Assembly: GCA_037893225.1 (NCBI GenBank) | Contig: JAZGUH010000112.1 | Span: 2,108,001-2,172,000, forward strand | Length of the DNA stretch: 64,000 bases | Source of the DNA: Hippasteria phrygiana | Taxonomy: Eukaryota > Echinodermata > Asteroidea > Valvatida > Goniasteridae | Reading direction: 5' to 3' | Part shown: positions 1 to 11,694 of the stretch, one piece after another | Layout of the letters: every line of letters starts with the position of its first letter | Position numbering within the stretch: the first letter of the stretch is position 1 | Notes under the pieces: generated by a model | The model's database searches: none | Told to the model about the DNA's origin: nothing | Seen by the model: the letters and a program-made list of their open reading frames with translations, nothing else | Position numbers and translations under genes: made by a program

Positions 1-46
1 AGCATCTCCACAATTTGTCTGTGAGACACCAGTGATGTTTGCTTAC

Positions 47-211
47 TGGTTTGTGCTGCAGCAGGTGTGATAATCCACTCCACAGCATGAGTGAATACAG
101 AGCAAAGGCTGAGCCAAGATGACTGACCAGTCTGTACTGACTGACCCGCGGCATGTCCGTGGGCTGGGGCTCCTTCAGACCACTTTTGACCATGTACCAG
201 CCCAGCAGTCC
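47..211 (-). pseudogene. COX15 exon 5 copy (left arm)
   Basis: Reverse complement of 47,087-47,251 with both splice sites intact (gcttac and ctacgt flank the exon on the plus strand). Open and apparently identical in coding sequence to the intact exon. Confidence 0.9.
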
Positions 212-1165
212 CTACGTGAAGAAATAAACCACTGAATAACTTTCACCATCACTCCTCGCAAAAGGTTATCACTAAAGCAGACAAAAAAAATTGGTGTTGA
301 AACCAACATTTATAAAAATGGAAAACATTTTGAATTCCATCTTGAAATCTGGAATTGTTTTTTGTCAAAACAAGGGGTCAGGACTGTAACAACTTCAAAA
401 GGTTATTGTGGAAGCTCAGGAATGAGCTACGGGAACACACAATACAACACATTCAAGGTTATTGCATAGAATTTCAGGATTTTTGAATTTTGCTACCTGC
501 CACCTGTTTTGCGGGGACTGAAGATACAGGTCATGAGCTGGGCATCCTGCACGATTGCCAACTGGCCATGGGGTGCATTTCAACTCGCTCAAACATTGCC
601 AATGTTTGCCAATTTTGTGAACAATTGTCCACTGGGTGTGCACAAAAGTTTGGCAAAGGCTGTGCAATGTGAGTGGAATGCAACCAATTCATCGTATGGC
701 AATTATACACAAGGTTTGACCCTGATTGATGCACAGGGTTGGTTCACCTGCATGCTCATACTTTATTGTTGCCACATGGCAAGGCAACATCTTCAAAAGT
801 TGGTGCATGAGTGGATAGCTAATCACAACAACAGCAGCAATTTCCAGTCTTTGACAGGGATGAGATTGGCTGAAAATAAAAAATCCACGAAATCTGCAGT
901 GTTTGGGGGTCGCCGAGGACCCCAGAGCAACGTATAAGGGTCTATAGTTTGTATTTGCCTAAAGGCATCCTTTAAAAAAAAAATTATATTTGTCTATATC
1001 CACTTTTACATGTAGAAAACACCTTTAGGGTAACACCTCAGGAATTCAAAATTTCAAAAGAGATTCTTTTAAAATTCTGGAATCAGTTAAAATCCCGACA
1101 GAAAAATCCTGAAATCAGGAATAATGCTGTAAAATCTCACCCCTGCTTATATTGTGTCTAAATAC
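212..1165. other. Intron 4 copy, no recognised element
   Basis: Counterpart of COX15 intron 4 (46,147-47,086). No transposon ends or ORFs that I can support. Short ORFs here are non-coding by comparison of the two arms. Confidence 0.6.
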
Positions 1166-1352
1166 CTGGAATATGAGCAAGGATCCATAGATTAGCACCC
1201 TTGGCTTCATGGCCTTCGTAAACCAACCCTTCTTCCAGAAGTAAGCAGCAGGAAGGAGGAACGCCAAGCCAATAGAGCGCCCCCACATGCGATGGCCGTA
1301 CTCCATGCGCCAGATCCACTTGAACTCATCCAAGGTGATGTCACGGTGCACA
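1166..1352 (-). pseudogene. COX15 exon 4 copy (left arm)
   Basis: 187 nt, same length as the functional exon, with splice sites conserved and the same protein sequence. At least one silent difference (CTA versus CTC for a leucine). Confidence 0.9.
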
Positions 1353-1631
1353 CTGCAATAAGAAATGAACTCACAATGGACCTTAGGTATAGCGGCCACA
1401 TTCAGATTTTGTAACTATGTAATCGGTCCAAGGGTTAACAAAGATACATTTGTATTACCCTCTAAGATGGCTGCTGTGCATAAGGTCTATGAGAGACATG
1501 ATGGGGCATCAAGGGGAGGAAATACATGTAGGGGTAGGGTTGGTGGAAGTGTCTCCACGAGCCAACTGTCTGACTTGCTCAATGGGCAAGCAGAAATTAT
1601 TTTTAACAGGCAGTTTGTGCTTGTATAAAAT

Positions 1632-2071
1632 GTGACCCGCTCCAGAAAAAGGTGATATAAGTCGCGCTATGCATTTACGTGTAATGGCCCTTTCAACTGA
1701 GAGGGTGAAATCGTTTGTCAAAATTCATTTTTTTTTTTTTGTCTTTAATGACATCTTAAACATCTAAAGTTTCAGGTTTGGTGCACAACAATGTTGATTT
1801 CAGTGAATAAAGTGAAAAAATTACCTTTTTAGAGTGCATTGTTCCATTGCATTGTATTAGAACTAGCTATTTCAAAGCCTGCTTTTCTGTTGTGCAATTT
1901 GAACTCCATAGAACTAATTAATATGCAAAAACGCGATATCTCCAGAACGGAAAGGGCTTTGGAGCTCTATCATGTACCAAATGAAAGCCTACATTGTGGG
2001 CTTTCCAAACATAAATAAAACTAATTTTTCATATTTTGCGACATAATATGCCTTTTTCCAGAGCGGGTCAC
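1632..2071. mobile_element. 440-bp MITE, GTGACCCGCTC ends, TSD AAAT (left arm only)
   Basis: Terminal inverted repeats GTGACCCGCTCCAGAAAAAGG and its complement, flanked by AAAT on both sides (1,628-1,631 and 2,072-2,075). The right arm has the empty site with a single AAAT at about 45,680-45,695. Same family as 27,368-27,810. Superfamily not assigned. Confidence 0.85.
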
Positions 2072-2405
2072 AAATGTACATGCTCACTAGTTTTAACTTT
2101 TACCTTTTACATTAGTAACAAAAATCCCAAAATCTCATTCCAAAAATAGTGGGTAAAATGGTAACATGCATGCAAGGTCAATTCACATAATTTGGCTGGG
2201 AGTGGAGGTTTGGCAGTTTTTAATCTTTGCTAGGAGTGGACAGACTGAATCCTAAACTAAACTTAGGGTGAGGTATATGGATGAGAGAAAAATGGGTTAA
2301 GGGTGGGGTAGGGGTTGACCAAGAGAGCTGACCGCTTTACACATGTACATAGTCAAGGTACATGTAATGTACGAGTGCTGAGGTACCCAAATGGAAGAGC
2401 AATAA

Positions 2406-2750
2406 GGCATTTTCACACTATGTACGTTCGACCCGTGTCTAAATCTACACGGGTCCAACCCGTGTAGACTTTTTTTAAATTTCAACACGGGTCAATTACG
2501 CTACCTTTTCACACTACTCAACGCGGTTAATACACGGGTCGAACTCAACCCAGAGGTGTTTTCAACACGAGTCAAACTTCTCTACGCTCGAGAGCTCTCA
2601 ACCCACCTCCCGAGCAGGGTTAGTTTCAACCCGGGTTGATGAGCGCTCTACACGGGTCAGTGCCATGTTGATAATATTGTAGTGTGAAAAACGGTCAACA
2701 CGTGTCGGACCCAGGTACAACAGGGAGATTTTTCGTAGTGTGAAAAGGCC
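2406..2750. mobile_element. MITE with TTCACACTA-type ends
   Basis: Ends GGCATTTTCACACTA and TAGTGTGAAAAGGCC. The interior has repeated ACACGGGTC and GACCCGTGT motifs in both orientations. The right-arm copy (about 45,015-45,342) lacks one end through a small deletion. Confidence 0.6.
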
Positions 2751-3114
2751 GATAGTTAGGGAAAATTTCATATTGTCTGCAAGCGGTGTCAATTGTGGTA
2801 ACACCCGTTTTTTTTTCAGTACCAGTATTCACGCCTAGCTGGCTGATCGTACACATGTACATTTGTATAATGAGCTCATTCCACACGGTTCAGTGCACAC
2901 AGGCAGTTTCATCGCCGCAATATTCACGAGGAGTCCTGCCCGTGAGTATACTTCACAAAGAATCCAGTTCAAGTCAATGGGGAATTAGTGTTCTACGCCT
3001 GGCCAGAGTTCCTAATAAACATTCATTGCTGCAAGACCTCCACTAATCGGGTTCTTTGTGCGTGATCTGACCACTGCCAACTATAATTCTTGACAAGCTG
3101 ACTGGGCTTCATTG

Positions 3115-3549
3115 TAGGGCTGTTCCTTTTCAAATAATTTAGTATTTGAATATTCGAAACTGGGTTTGACCGAATAATCGAATATTCGATACTCGCCGAT
3201 CAAGTTTTCTGTGCATGCCGCACCGGTAAAAAAATTTCACGTAAAAGCACGCCGGTGTTTTACGTATGGCGATTGATATTATGGACCATTCAAATGTCAT
3301 TTTTTTGCATGCCCCTGTTGTATCAAGGGTTTTACGGGGAACAATAAACCTCCGTCCACAAAAAGTTACGATTGACAAAAATGCGGCATTTGACACTGCT
3401 AAGTGCCGTAACTTTTCTATTAAAATAGCATCAGAGTCGTATCTGTACGTGCATATATATCTTTTCGAATATTCGAACTGGCAAAATGGTATTCGAATAT
3501 TCGATTGACGATCGAATATCGAATATTCGGTATATTCGGGACAGCCCTA
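3115..3549. mobile_element. hAT-type MITE, 8-bp TSD CTTCATTG (left arm)
   Basis: TAGGGCTGT ends, interior rich in GAATATTCG palindromes, flanked by CTTCATTG at 3,107-3,114 and 3,550-3,557. An 8-bp duplication is characteristic of the hAT superfamily. The same insertion is present in the right arm, so it predates the split of the two arms. Confidence 0.8.
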
Positions 3550-3933
3550 CTTCATTGAGCTCCAAGCTCCAGTTTTAACCTCGTGATTATTCAGTTATTC
3601 AAGCCGTCTGTGTTTCCATTCATCAGCTAGGCTTGAGGTAAGGATTGGATCATTGTGGTGCTGCAAAGAAAAACAGCGGTACCACAATCAATACCGCATC
3701 TGGACAATATGAAATGCCCCCTGACATTTTCACCTCTGAAGAGCCATTCAGTTAAAAAAGGGCTACATGTATCAATGAAACAGCCTACAGGTGTGAAAAC
3801 AGACATTCTTGCACCCTTAAACTTTAATTTGCTTTTTTAGAGCAATTCTGGTTAACAACACCCATATTAGGAAGGGAAAAGGGCTACTGTTGGGGTAATA
3901 AAGGTATCAATGTTAAAAGCGCGAGCATACTAC

Positions 3934-4053
3934 TTGTACTCAGGAAACTGTTTGTATCTGCCAAACTCAACCTCCCATTCCCCTTGAGTTCTTGGAGGTT
4001 TCATTCCCTTGATCAGATGCCAATCGGTCATGGATAATCCTGACTCGGTTAAT
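3934..4053 (-). pseudogene. COX15 exon 3 copy (left arm)
   Basis: 120 nt, open, splice sites intact. Encodes the same [12 protein letters not shown]...FPEY segment as 43,729-43,848. Confidence 0.9.
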
Positions 4054-4151
4054 CTGTACAAAATATGAGAAACAAAAAAACATGACATTATGTCAGAAAA
4101 AGTCATCTTCATTAAGTGATCCCCACACTGCCGCTTCCAAGTTTCATTTAA

Positions 4152-4213
4152 CCCTAACTCCCTAGGGTGGGTGGAAAATCATATTAAAATTGGAGGATTC
4201 AGGACTGTTAGGG
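4152..4213. mobile_element. 62-bp TTAA-flanked miniature element (left arm)
   Basis: TTAA then CCCTAACTCCC, ending GTTAGGG then TTAA. The ends match the larger CCCTAAC family. Directly abuts the next TTAA element, sharing one TTAA. Confidence 0.65.
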
Positions 4214-4217
4214 TTAA

Positions 4218-4362
4218 CCAGTTCGCGTCGGATGACGTGTATACACGCACTCAGTGAGGCAAGGGTCCAGCAAAAATATCTGTCAGCGACTGGCTCGCAG
4301 TGAGCGAGGCCAGGGTGTGCTACCCACTCGGGCTCGTGAAAAATAATCCTGGCGTGAACTGG
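4218..4362. mobile_element. TTAA-flanked MITE with CCAGTTCGCG ends (left arm)
   Basis: Begins after TTAA with CCAGTTCGCGTC and ends GGCGTGAACTGG followed by TCAA, a decayed TTAA. The right-arm counterpart 43,416-43,565 keeps TTAA on both sides. A decayed copy is at 21,076-21,234. Confidence 0.65.
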
Positions 4363-4514
4363 TCAATTTGAGGACCCATCCCTTGCTACGGCAGTATGGG
4401 TGTACAACTTCTAACACCCCCTGAACAAAGATATTGAGAAATTTAGAAGACTGCCAGCATAGGGCAAGGTACACGCAGTTAGTAGAGAGCTGCTACAGTA
4501 TACCAAAGGTTGCA

Positions 4515-4936
4515 GGGGCCAATTTCATAAAGCTGCTCAAGCACAACAATTTACTTAAGCAATAAGCACAAAAAAACCTTGCTCAGTTAAAAAACAGGTT
4601 ACCGACCAAAACACCATGTGATTGTTATGCTAAGCAAAGTTAAATAGTGGTTACAAACAATATACATCACACAGAGTTTTGGCTGGTAACCTGGGGCCAA
4701 TTTCATAGAGCTTCTTAAGCACAAAACTTCCCTAAGCACAACAAATATTGCTTAGTAAACCAGCTTACCAGCCCAAACTCCATGTGATGTATATTGCTTG
4801 TGACCGGTATTCAGCTGTTGTTTGCTAATAGCTTGACAGTCACATGAAGTTTTAGCTGGTAACTTGATTAAAGTACTAAGCAAGGTTTTTGTGCTTAAGC
4901 AATTTTTTTGCTTAAACACTCTATGAAATTGGCCCC
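4515..4936. repeat. Head-to-head palindromic repeat, GGGGCCAATTTCATA
   Basis: Two adjoining palindromic units with GGGGCCAATTTCATA at the outer ends and the motif TTAAGCACAAA inside. The right-arm version (42,858-43,267 plus 36,232-36,238) is split by the 6.6-kb transposon insertion. Confidence 0.6.
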
Positions 4937-5636
4937 GGTCATATAAATGTTCTTTATCCATTCCAAAAATCAAAACAATTTATATGATCAACTTACGTCT
5001 TTGAACTCTCCAACATGGATAACTGATTTTACATAAATACCCCAACAAAACCATTTCAATAATAAATAAAACATATGGAGCGTTCAGCTGCTTTTTTCAA
5101 AAGAAGCAGATTTTTTTTCTGTTTTTGTTTTAATGGCAATCAGGTTTATATTCCACAGGGGATGCCGGTCATTTTCAGGACAAAATGTTTGTCCGACAGG
5201 CAAACAATTATATCCAGGATATTTATTTGAAATTGTTTGGCATTCAGCTGGTATGTCCGGCAAAAGACTTTCAATTTATCTCCAGTGGGGTCCTGTGGGA
5301 GATGATGGTGAGAAGAAGACGAAGGAAATTCCTTTAGGTTGGCTTTAAAAAACATGAAAAAATACAATTAGAGTGCAGACACTTTACATATTGATCTTTT
5401 TAGTTGGCTGAATATCAATAAAGATGAATATGGAGAATTAAAAGCCTTGCGAGTCCCTGAATACATTTCAATGCAGTTACACATCACCAGGAGCTGATTC
5501 CTCACAGAAGAAGGGGAAATAGTTTTGCTATCTCCCTTCAAATATTTCCCTCTTGGTTTACTTCTTTTTACATTAGGACTGATGACAACAATGTGGAATA
5601 TATCAAATGGCAACTGTTCTACTACATGGATATATA

Positions 5637-6465
5637 CTGAACAGCAAAAGAAACGTCATGATTTTAAATCGTTGACATAACTCAACCACAAGAGTTTTAC
5701 ATGCATCGTTTTCGGGAAATATGCACTCTAACATTCTGAATCATGAATGTGCCTGAAAATCCTATAGGGGGATGGAATGCGACTTGAATGGTTTTCAAAG
5801 CATCCGATATGTAAACGGCCATGGTGGGTAGGTGCAAACATGGTTTGGGGAGGTATTGGCTTTCATCATAAAGTTGGACCTGTGGTCTTTTAGAACATCG
5901 GTCCAGGTAGAGGTCATGGGGTCACGACTGTCCGGTACATCGATCAAGTTGTGAGACCTCACGTTGTGCCGTATTTCGCACGTCACCAGAATCATGTCTT
6001 TCAGCATGACAACGCCCGTGCCCACACTGCAAGAGCAACCAGGGACTTTCTCCAGCAGTTCAACATCAGTAACATGCCTTGGCCTGCCCTCAGTCCGGAT
6101 TTGAACCCCAGGGACGAGATCCAAAGACGACAACTGCAGCTGAACTGAGTGCAGACTTCCTGAGGGTATGGGCACAGATCCCACCAATGGCCTTTATCAA
6201 CCGCCTTGTTCACTTCATGTACAGGAGATGTGTAGCTGTGGGCATCTCTCATGGTGGCCACACAAGGTATTGATATGCACACACTCAAACATGACCATCA
6301 CATGACGTGACCAAACATGCGCAAAAAATTCACCGGACAGTGGCGATGATGACAGAAAGGAAATGACTTTACTCAGATATCCCCAGTCATATTTGTGTTG
6401 GCCCTACGTTACAAAATATACCTGTTGATATCTTGTATTTATACGATGTTTCTTTTGATGTTCAG
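5637..6465 (+). mobile_element. Tc1-like element (left arm)
   Basis: Ends CTGAACAGCAAAAGAAACG and its imperfect complement, flanked by TA. The interior on the plus strand encodes pieces of a Tc1-type transposase ([27 protein letters not shown]). The ORF is broken by a stop at about 5,890 and a deletion near 6,115-6,145. Non-autonomous relic shared by both arms. Confidence 0.8.
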
Positions 6466-7036
6466 TAGAGATGTATTTGAATTAGTAACACTGATATGAG
6501 GTACAATAAGTGCTGTTTTTAGCAGACGGGAAATCATTTCTCTCAGGTAGTTCAGGTCAACCAACTGACTTCCAATCGGTGTGTGGGGGGCGGGGGAGTC
6601 AGTTTGAAAGGAAGTTACCCCTCTCCCCCACAAAAAAATGTTTTGCCAATGTTTAAAGACCAAAAAGAAGAGTAACCCAACCAATTCTCTTGTATTTTAT
6701 TGGCATGTTGTTTAAAGCTACTGAATGCGCCACCACAATATTTTGGCGTTACCACTTTTGGAGAAAAAAAATTACCCCACTTGCATCCAAAACCTGGATA
6801 CGCCATCAGTCAGCTGATCACCTTTCAATACCTACAATCCCGTACAAAATCTCGTTGGGCCCATTTTCCCCCTTCCCCCGGTCAATGTTGGCTCTCGTTG
6901 CGCGGGATGCGCCCCAGCTTGAGATTACAACATTGTGTGGGAGCGGGGAATGCGGGGGAGGGTATGTTTATCGTCACGTGGCCCAAGCATTTTGGCCGAG
7001 ATTGCAGGTAAGCTAAAATCACCTGTCCCTCCTTAA

Positions 7037-7248
7037 CCCCTTGAGTACGTTTTTTTACGGGAGGCGTTGGGGTGTCGCGGCGGCTCTGGCAGCCAAGCGA
7101 AACGACCACAATGTGTTTGTGCAGTCAAGCGTAACACACACAACAATCCAACAATGGATTGAAACTGCACAAACAGCGGCAAATGGCGTCATCCGGCCTG
7201 GTGGCACTGTTTTTTTGCAGCATAGGACGTCTTCCGTACGCAAAGGGG
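7037..7248. mobile_element. TTAA-flanked MITE, CCCCTTG-GTACG ends (left arm)
   Basis: TTAA, CCCCTTGAGTACG ... CGTACGCAAAGGGG, TTAA. Foldback interior with ACAATGTGTTTGTGCAGTCAAG. TTAA duplication plus CCC-type ends resemble piggyBac-type elements (inference). Shared with 33,860-34,071. Confidence 0.8.
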
Positions 7249-7297
7249 TTAAACTATGTAATAATGATAGGTTGTTTAGTACCACACTGCTTTTTAC

Positions 7298-7476
7298 CTT
7301 GTCACTCCACCCAGTACCACAGCCCCTACCACCATGCCACAGCAGCCCATTAACCACCAACCCACGATCTTCTGGGCATGCGGTGGGATGGATTGGCCCT
7401 TCGGAACTACATTTTGTGCATCAGCTACCCCATTGCTCTGAAAACGTTGAGTGACTTGTTGAATTCTCTGCTGGCC
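7298..7476 (-). pseudogene. COX15 exon 2 copy (left arm)
   Basis: 179 nt, open, with the same splice sites as 33,632-33,810. One visible amino-acid change is Gln for Arg in QVT(Q/R)RF, so purifying selection or recency has kept it intact. Confidence 0.9.
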
Positions 7477-8129
7477 CTGATGGGAACAAAAGCAAAGCCA
7501 TATGCATGTGTACACATAAACAAATGGGCAATTCCGTCACTAACGTTACATTTTTTGACTGTCACGTCACTTTCATCCCTCACAGCTTTAAAGACTATTG
7601 ACCAATCGAAGGCAAAACTGCCACGACACAAAATCGTGGTGAGGCCTACCAAGAGACACAAAGAATGACTCCTGTTTTCAGAACATTCAATTTATTGGTC
7701 GTAACTAATGTTACCAAAGGACACCAATTGTAATCTAAACTGTTGGAAATCACTTCAAAAGTACCTGCCTTTTTAAACACATAGGGTCAGAGCTGAACAT
7801 TCAAATTAACATTAATTCAAATCATACGTTATGTCGCTAACGTTGGAGAAATCACACAAAAAAGTCCTCCCGTGTTCAAAAATATTATTTTACAAAATAT
7901 TCGGAGCTAATTTAATAAATCATACAGATTTGTTGTCCACAATATATGCTAAATGCAATCGAAACATAAAACTAGAATGGCAAAGCTGCCAAGGCTTACT
8001 GTTATGTACATTACACACTGGGATGTACTGGAATGTGACAATTAAAAACTTTAACATTTTGTTTAAAATTTAAATCCCTCAGTTAAAATTTTCAATTGAA
8101 ATAATTTGTAATATAGTAATTTTGTTTAA

Positions 8130-8375
8130 CCCTAACCCCTTGGGTAACTTTACTAGAAAGTATCCTGAATCTGCCAAAATCCACCTATTTTGTCATGCAC
8201 AAAAAGTTGGTTTTGGTGACTGCTCAATATGGAGGTATCCCGAGTCCATCAAAATCCTGCAGTCCCGCTAGGCTTACAATCCTCAATCCATCAAAATCCC
8301 CCAGTTTTCAATATGAAATCCGCCGAAATCCTCCAAAACGGGGTTTGGATTTTGATGGATTTAGGTAGGTTAGGG
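8130..8375. mobile_element. TTAA-flanked MITE, CCCTAACCCC ends (left arm)
   Basis: TTAA at 8,126-8,129 and 8,376-8,379. The interior repeats variants of ATCCATCAAAATCC in both orientations. Shared with 32,706-32,961. Confidence 0.75.
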
Positions 8376-8534
8376 TTAATATTTTTACCTTTTGATTTCT
8401 ATTTATCTTTATTTACAGTATATCTGGTGTCATGATGTCTTTCTTTATGTATGATGTATGTTTTGTTCTTATTATTACTGTATTTGTACATTGAAAATCA
8501 GTGCTGTGCACTGATCGGAGTTTACCCTCATTAA

Positions 8535-8671
8535 CCCTAACCCTGCCAGACACAGCACAGTGCATTTGTGGTGACAGCTTGACCTTGCTGCACTCTGCAC
8601 ACAATGTGACAAAGTATGCAATCTGATGCTTCTGGCAGGGTTTCTAGCCAAAATACCCTGGAGGGTTAGGG
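8535..8671. mobile_element. 137-bp TTAA-flanked MITE (left arm only)
   Basis: TTAA, CCCTAACCCTGCCAG ... GGAGGGTTAGGG, TTAA. The right arm at about 32,518 has a single TTAA in uninterrupted sequence (CCCTCATTAAAGATG read on the matching strand), so the insertion is precise. Confidence 0.85.
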
Positions 8672-8706
8672 TTAAAGATGACGTAAATAAAAAAATAAAA
8701 AAATTA

Positions 8707-9867
8707 CAGGGTGTCCTTAACCCCTTTAGCACAGTATTTTACGTTGGGGTGTTGCAGTGGTTCTGGCAGCCAAATCGAACCGCTACAATGTGTTTGTGCA
8801 GTCAAGCATGACATACACAATAATCCAACAAACTGCACAAACAGCGGCCAGTGGCATCATCCTTGTGACACTTTTTTTTGCGCCTTATGGCGTCATCCGT
8901 ACGCTAGGGGCTAAAAAAGTATACCCATAATTAAATTTATATATTTAGAAAACTACTAAATATTTCAGAAAAAGACAAATGTCTGTGAAAAGGGTAGAAT
9001 GTCCTCTGTCCAATGGTATACGGTTCATTATGTCATTGCCATAGATGACTGAACAAACAAGACAGTGACAAGTTGTTTACTTGAGTGGCAAAGCTCAGGA
9101 ATATGATTTAAATGACTTTGTCATACCAGCGATGGAGCAGATCTTCCCTAGACAGCGACATGGAGCCTTCAGACGGGTTTGGTGGGTTCAGGACGGAGCC
9201 CCACCACACAGACTTGTTGCTGTGAGGCATCGTCTAGCAGAGCTTTTTGGTAACAGGGTGATTGCAGTACGTACACTACCAAGTTGAATGGCCTCCAAGA
9301 TCACCAGATCTGACACCTTGTGACTTCTTCTTATGAGGTCACTTAAAAGACAAAGTGTTTATCACACTCCCAACTAACATTTAGGTGTTAAGAGCCCGAA
9401 TAGTGGAAGAAGTTAATCATCTCCGCCAAGACCATGGGATGATCAGGCAGGCAGTAAAACTAAGAGACATGAAACGAAGATGCCAGCTATGCATTAACAG
9501 GAATTGTGGCCATGTGGAGGGCACAGCACCTTAAATTTGTCAGGTAAGTGTAACACAAAAAGAAAGGGATCAGAAAAATTGATTCATCGCCCCTGTCATC
9601 ACTTTTCCAATGTGTTCAAACGGCAAAAGAATGTCCTTAAAAACACCTGCCTGAGCTTTGCCACTCAACTTGTCACAGTGCTGATTTCAGTACCTTTCAT
9701 AACTGTCTTGTTTGTTCAGTCATCCATGGCAATGACATAATGAACCTTATACCATTGGACAGAGGACATTCTACCCTTTCCGCAGACATGTGTCTTTTTC
9801 TGAAATATTCAGTAGTTTTGCGAAAATATGAATTTAAAAATGGGTATACTTTTTTAAGGACACCATG
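8707..9867 (+). mobile_element. IS630/Tc1-type element with long inverted repeats (left arm)
   Basis: Ends CAGGGTGTCCTTAA and complement, flanked by TA. Inverted repeats of roughly 200 bp (apart from the nested MITE at 8,721-8,910). The plus-strand interior encodes transposase fragments: [20 protein letters not shown], then out of frame the DLTPCDFFL region. Frameshifted and not functional. Shared with 31,201-32,486. Confidence 0.75.
8721..8910. mobile_element. 190-bp TTAA MITE nested in TIR (left arm only)
   Basis: TTAA at 8,717-8,720 and mutated CTAA at 8,911-8,914. Ends CCCCTTTAGCAC and GTACGCTAGGGG. Same family as 7,037-7,248. The right arm retains the uninterrupted TIR at about 32,466-32,486. 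Confidence 0.85.
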
Positions 9868-10530
9868 TAAAATTTACTGTAATGCAATGAGTCTAACAGC
9901 TGTAGACATGATAAACTGCATGTTTAGACTAAACTAGCTACATGTAGAAGCAAACATTTTAAATTGTAATCTGTATGTGGACGGGTGGCCTGCCGGATGG
10001 ACGGACAGACAGACGGACGGAAATTGGTATTACATACATGTAGGCTTGCATCTGCTCGTTTAAAAATTTTAAAAATTCAGTTTTATCCCTATTGCAGTGA
10101 AATTGCTCAAATGGTGTCTAATTTGCAATACATGTACAAGTACCATACTTGCAATAATTTGACCCTTGCTTATTTTAATTATCAATGTTGACTCAGACAG
10201 ACTGACACTTGCCTTTGATGACCGAGTATGCAATCTGGAAAGCTGTGAGGTTTTGAAGAATTGGCTCAGCTGGCTGAAAATCCCAAATCTCTTGGAAACG
10301 TTTGACGCGGATGATGCAGTATGACTGGCCTGCGTGAATAAAAATATCTGACTATCTGTGATCCAGTGAATATTTGAAAAATGCTAAATTAAATGTCAAA
10401 TAATGACAAATATCAGCAGGTTATAAAAATTATAACTTGGGCACGGTAAGACTTGTAAACACATTACACTTGTGATTAGCTACGGTAATGCTTCATTATC
10501 ACAGTGTACATGTACGTTTGTATACAAATA

Positions 10531-11521
10531 CGAGGTGCGATCAAAAAGTTCCGAGACTGTTCCTGTTGCGAATGAACAGAGCACAGCACAGTAATGCGAG
10601 TATGTATATACCGGCAATCGTGGACCTAGGACAAAAGAGTTAGGGCGTAGACAAAGGGTCCACGTTTGACCAAACGTCCACAATTGAAAATCGAGTACAA
10701 AACATATGGGAGGCCTTCCGAAAAAGTTAGAGTACATGTATAAACAAAAGAGGAACAATCGCATTTGCGATTTCACCATCGACCTGAAACTTGAGCAGAA
10801 GCAGCACCGTGTCAAAGTCTGCGAGGATCTCCGTCAACAGGCCCGGGATGACCCAAACTTCACGTCGAGGATCATCAGCGGTGACGAGAGTTGGGTCTAC
10901 GGCTACGACCCAGAGACCAAACAGCAGTCTTTGCAGTGGAAGAGCCCGCAGTCTCCAGGACCGAAGAAGGCGCGTCGGGTCAGGAGTGCAACCAAGAGCA
11001 TGATCATCGTTTTCTTTGACACTTGTGGGGTTGTGCACCATGAATTCCTCCCCCTGGGTCAGACTGTCAATGCTGAGTTCTACTGCACCGTTCTGAGACG
11101 TCTGTGGGAGAACTTTCGGCGCAGACGGCCTGAACTGTGGCATGCTGGAAATTGGGTGCTCAAACATGACAACGCGCCCGCTCACAGAGCATTGAAAATT
11201 CGCAAGTTTCTCACCCTCAACAACACAATCGTCGCTCCTCCCCCCCCCCCCCCCCCCCTTACTCACCGGATTTGGCTCCCTGCGACTTCTTTCTGCTCCC
11301 CAAAATGAAGTTCAAGCTGAAAGGTCGCCGTTTTGACACTGTGGAGGAGATCCAGCGAAAATCGCAGGATTTCCAGGGAGTGTTCTAAGCATGGCAGGAG
11401 CGCTGGGAGCGGTGTATCGCTGCACAAGGGGACTACTTTGAAGGGGATGGCAGCCAGATTTAAATCACACACGGTTTTTGCTTGTATAGGCGCAGTCTCG
11501 GAACTTTCTAATCGCACCTCG
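10531..11521 (+). mobile_element. mariner element (left arm)
   Basis: Ends CGAGGTGCGATCAAAAAGTT and complement, flanked by TA. It carries a C-terminal mariner transposase ORF at 10,706-11,308 with GDESW and HDNAPAHRA (two catalytic aspartates). A long C-homopolymer at about 11,238-11,260 shifts the frame before the third aspartate (the DLAPCDFF block is in another frame). 991 bp versus about 1.3 kb for complete mariners, so the 5' coding part is deleted. Confidence 0.85.
10706..11308 (+). pseudogene. mariner transposase, truncated and frameshifted (200 aa)
   Basis: Same protein as 29,703-30,377 through the proline run, then an out-of-frame tail because the C-tract differs in length. Retains GDESW and HDNAPAH. 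Confidence 0.75.
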
Positions 11522-11544
11522 TACTAGAATAACTTACAGATGGC

Positions 11545-11620
11545 ATGGTTAGTAATTTGCAGGTCACAGGTTCAAATCCCATTCATGCCAATTTTCTTTG
11601 TTCATTCTGAAAATGAGTTA
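11545..11620 (+). repeat. tRNA-like SINE relic
   Basis: Contains CAGGTTCAAATCCC (B-box-like) followed by a decayed form of the tail TTTCTTTGTTCAC seen in the 15-kb cluster. The right-arm equivalent is around 29,475-29,550 on the minus strand. Confidence 0.45.
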
Positions 11621-11694
11621 CCTAGAAAGTGTCCCTTCTGGTTTGTTTGGTGGCTCGACTTGCACCCCCAAAGTACTGATAGATTGTGAATAGA

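Noticed and set aside
7041..7454. 137-codon ORF over a TTAA MITE and the COX15 exon 2 copy
   Set aside because: Runs through a mobile element and then antisense to a coding exon. Its inverted twin (33,654-34,067) is the same artefact.
10727..11266. 179-codon minus-strand ORF
   Set aside because: Antisense shadow of the mariner transposase, as is the 152-codon ORF at 29,898-30,356.
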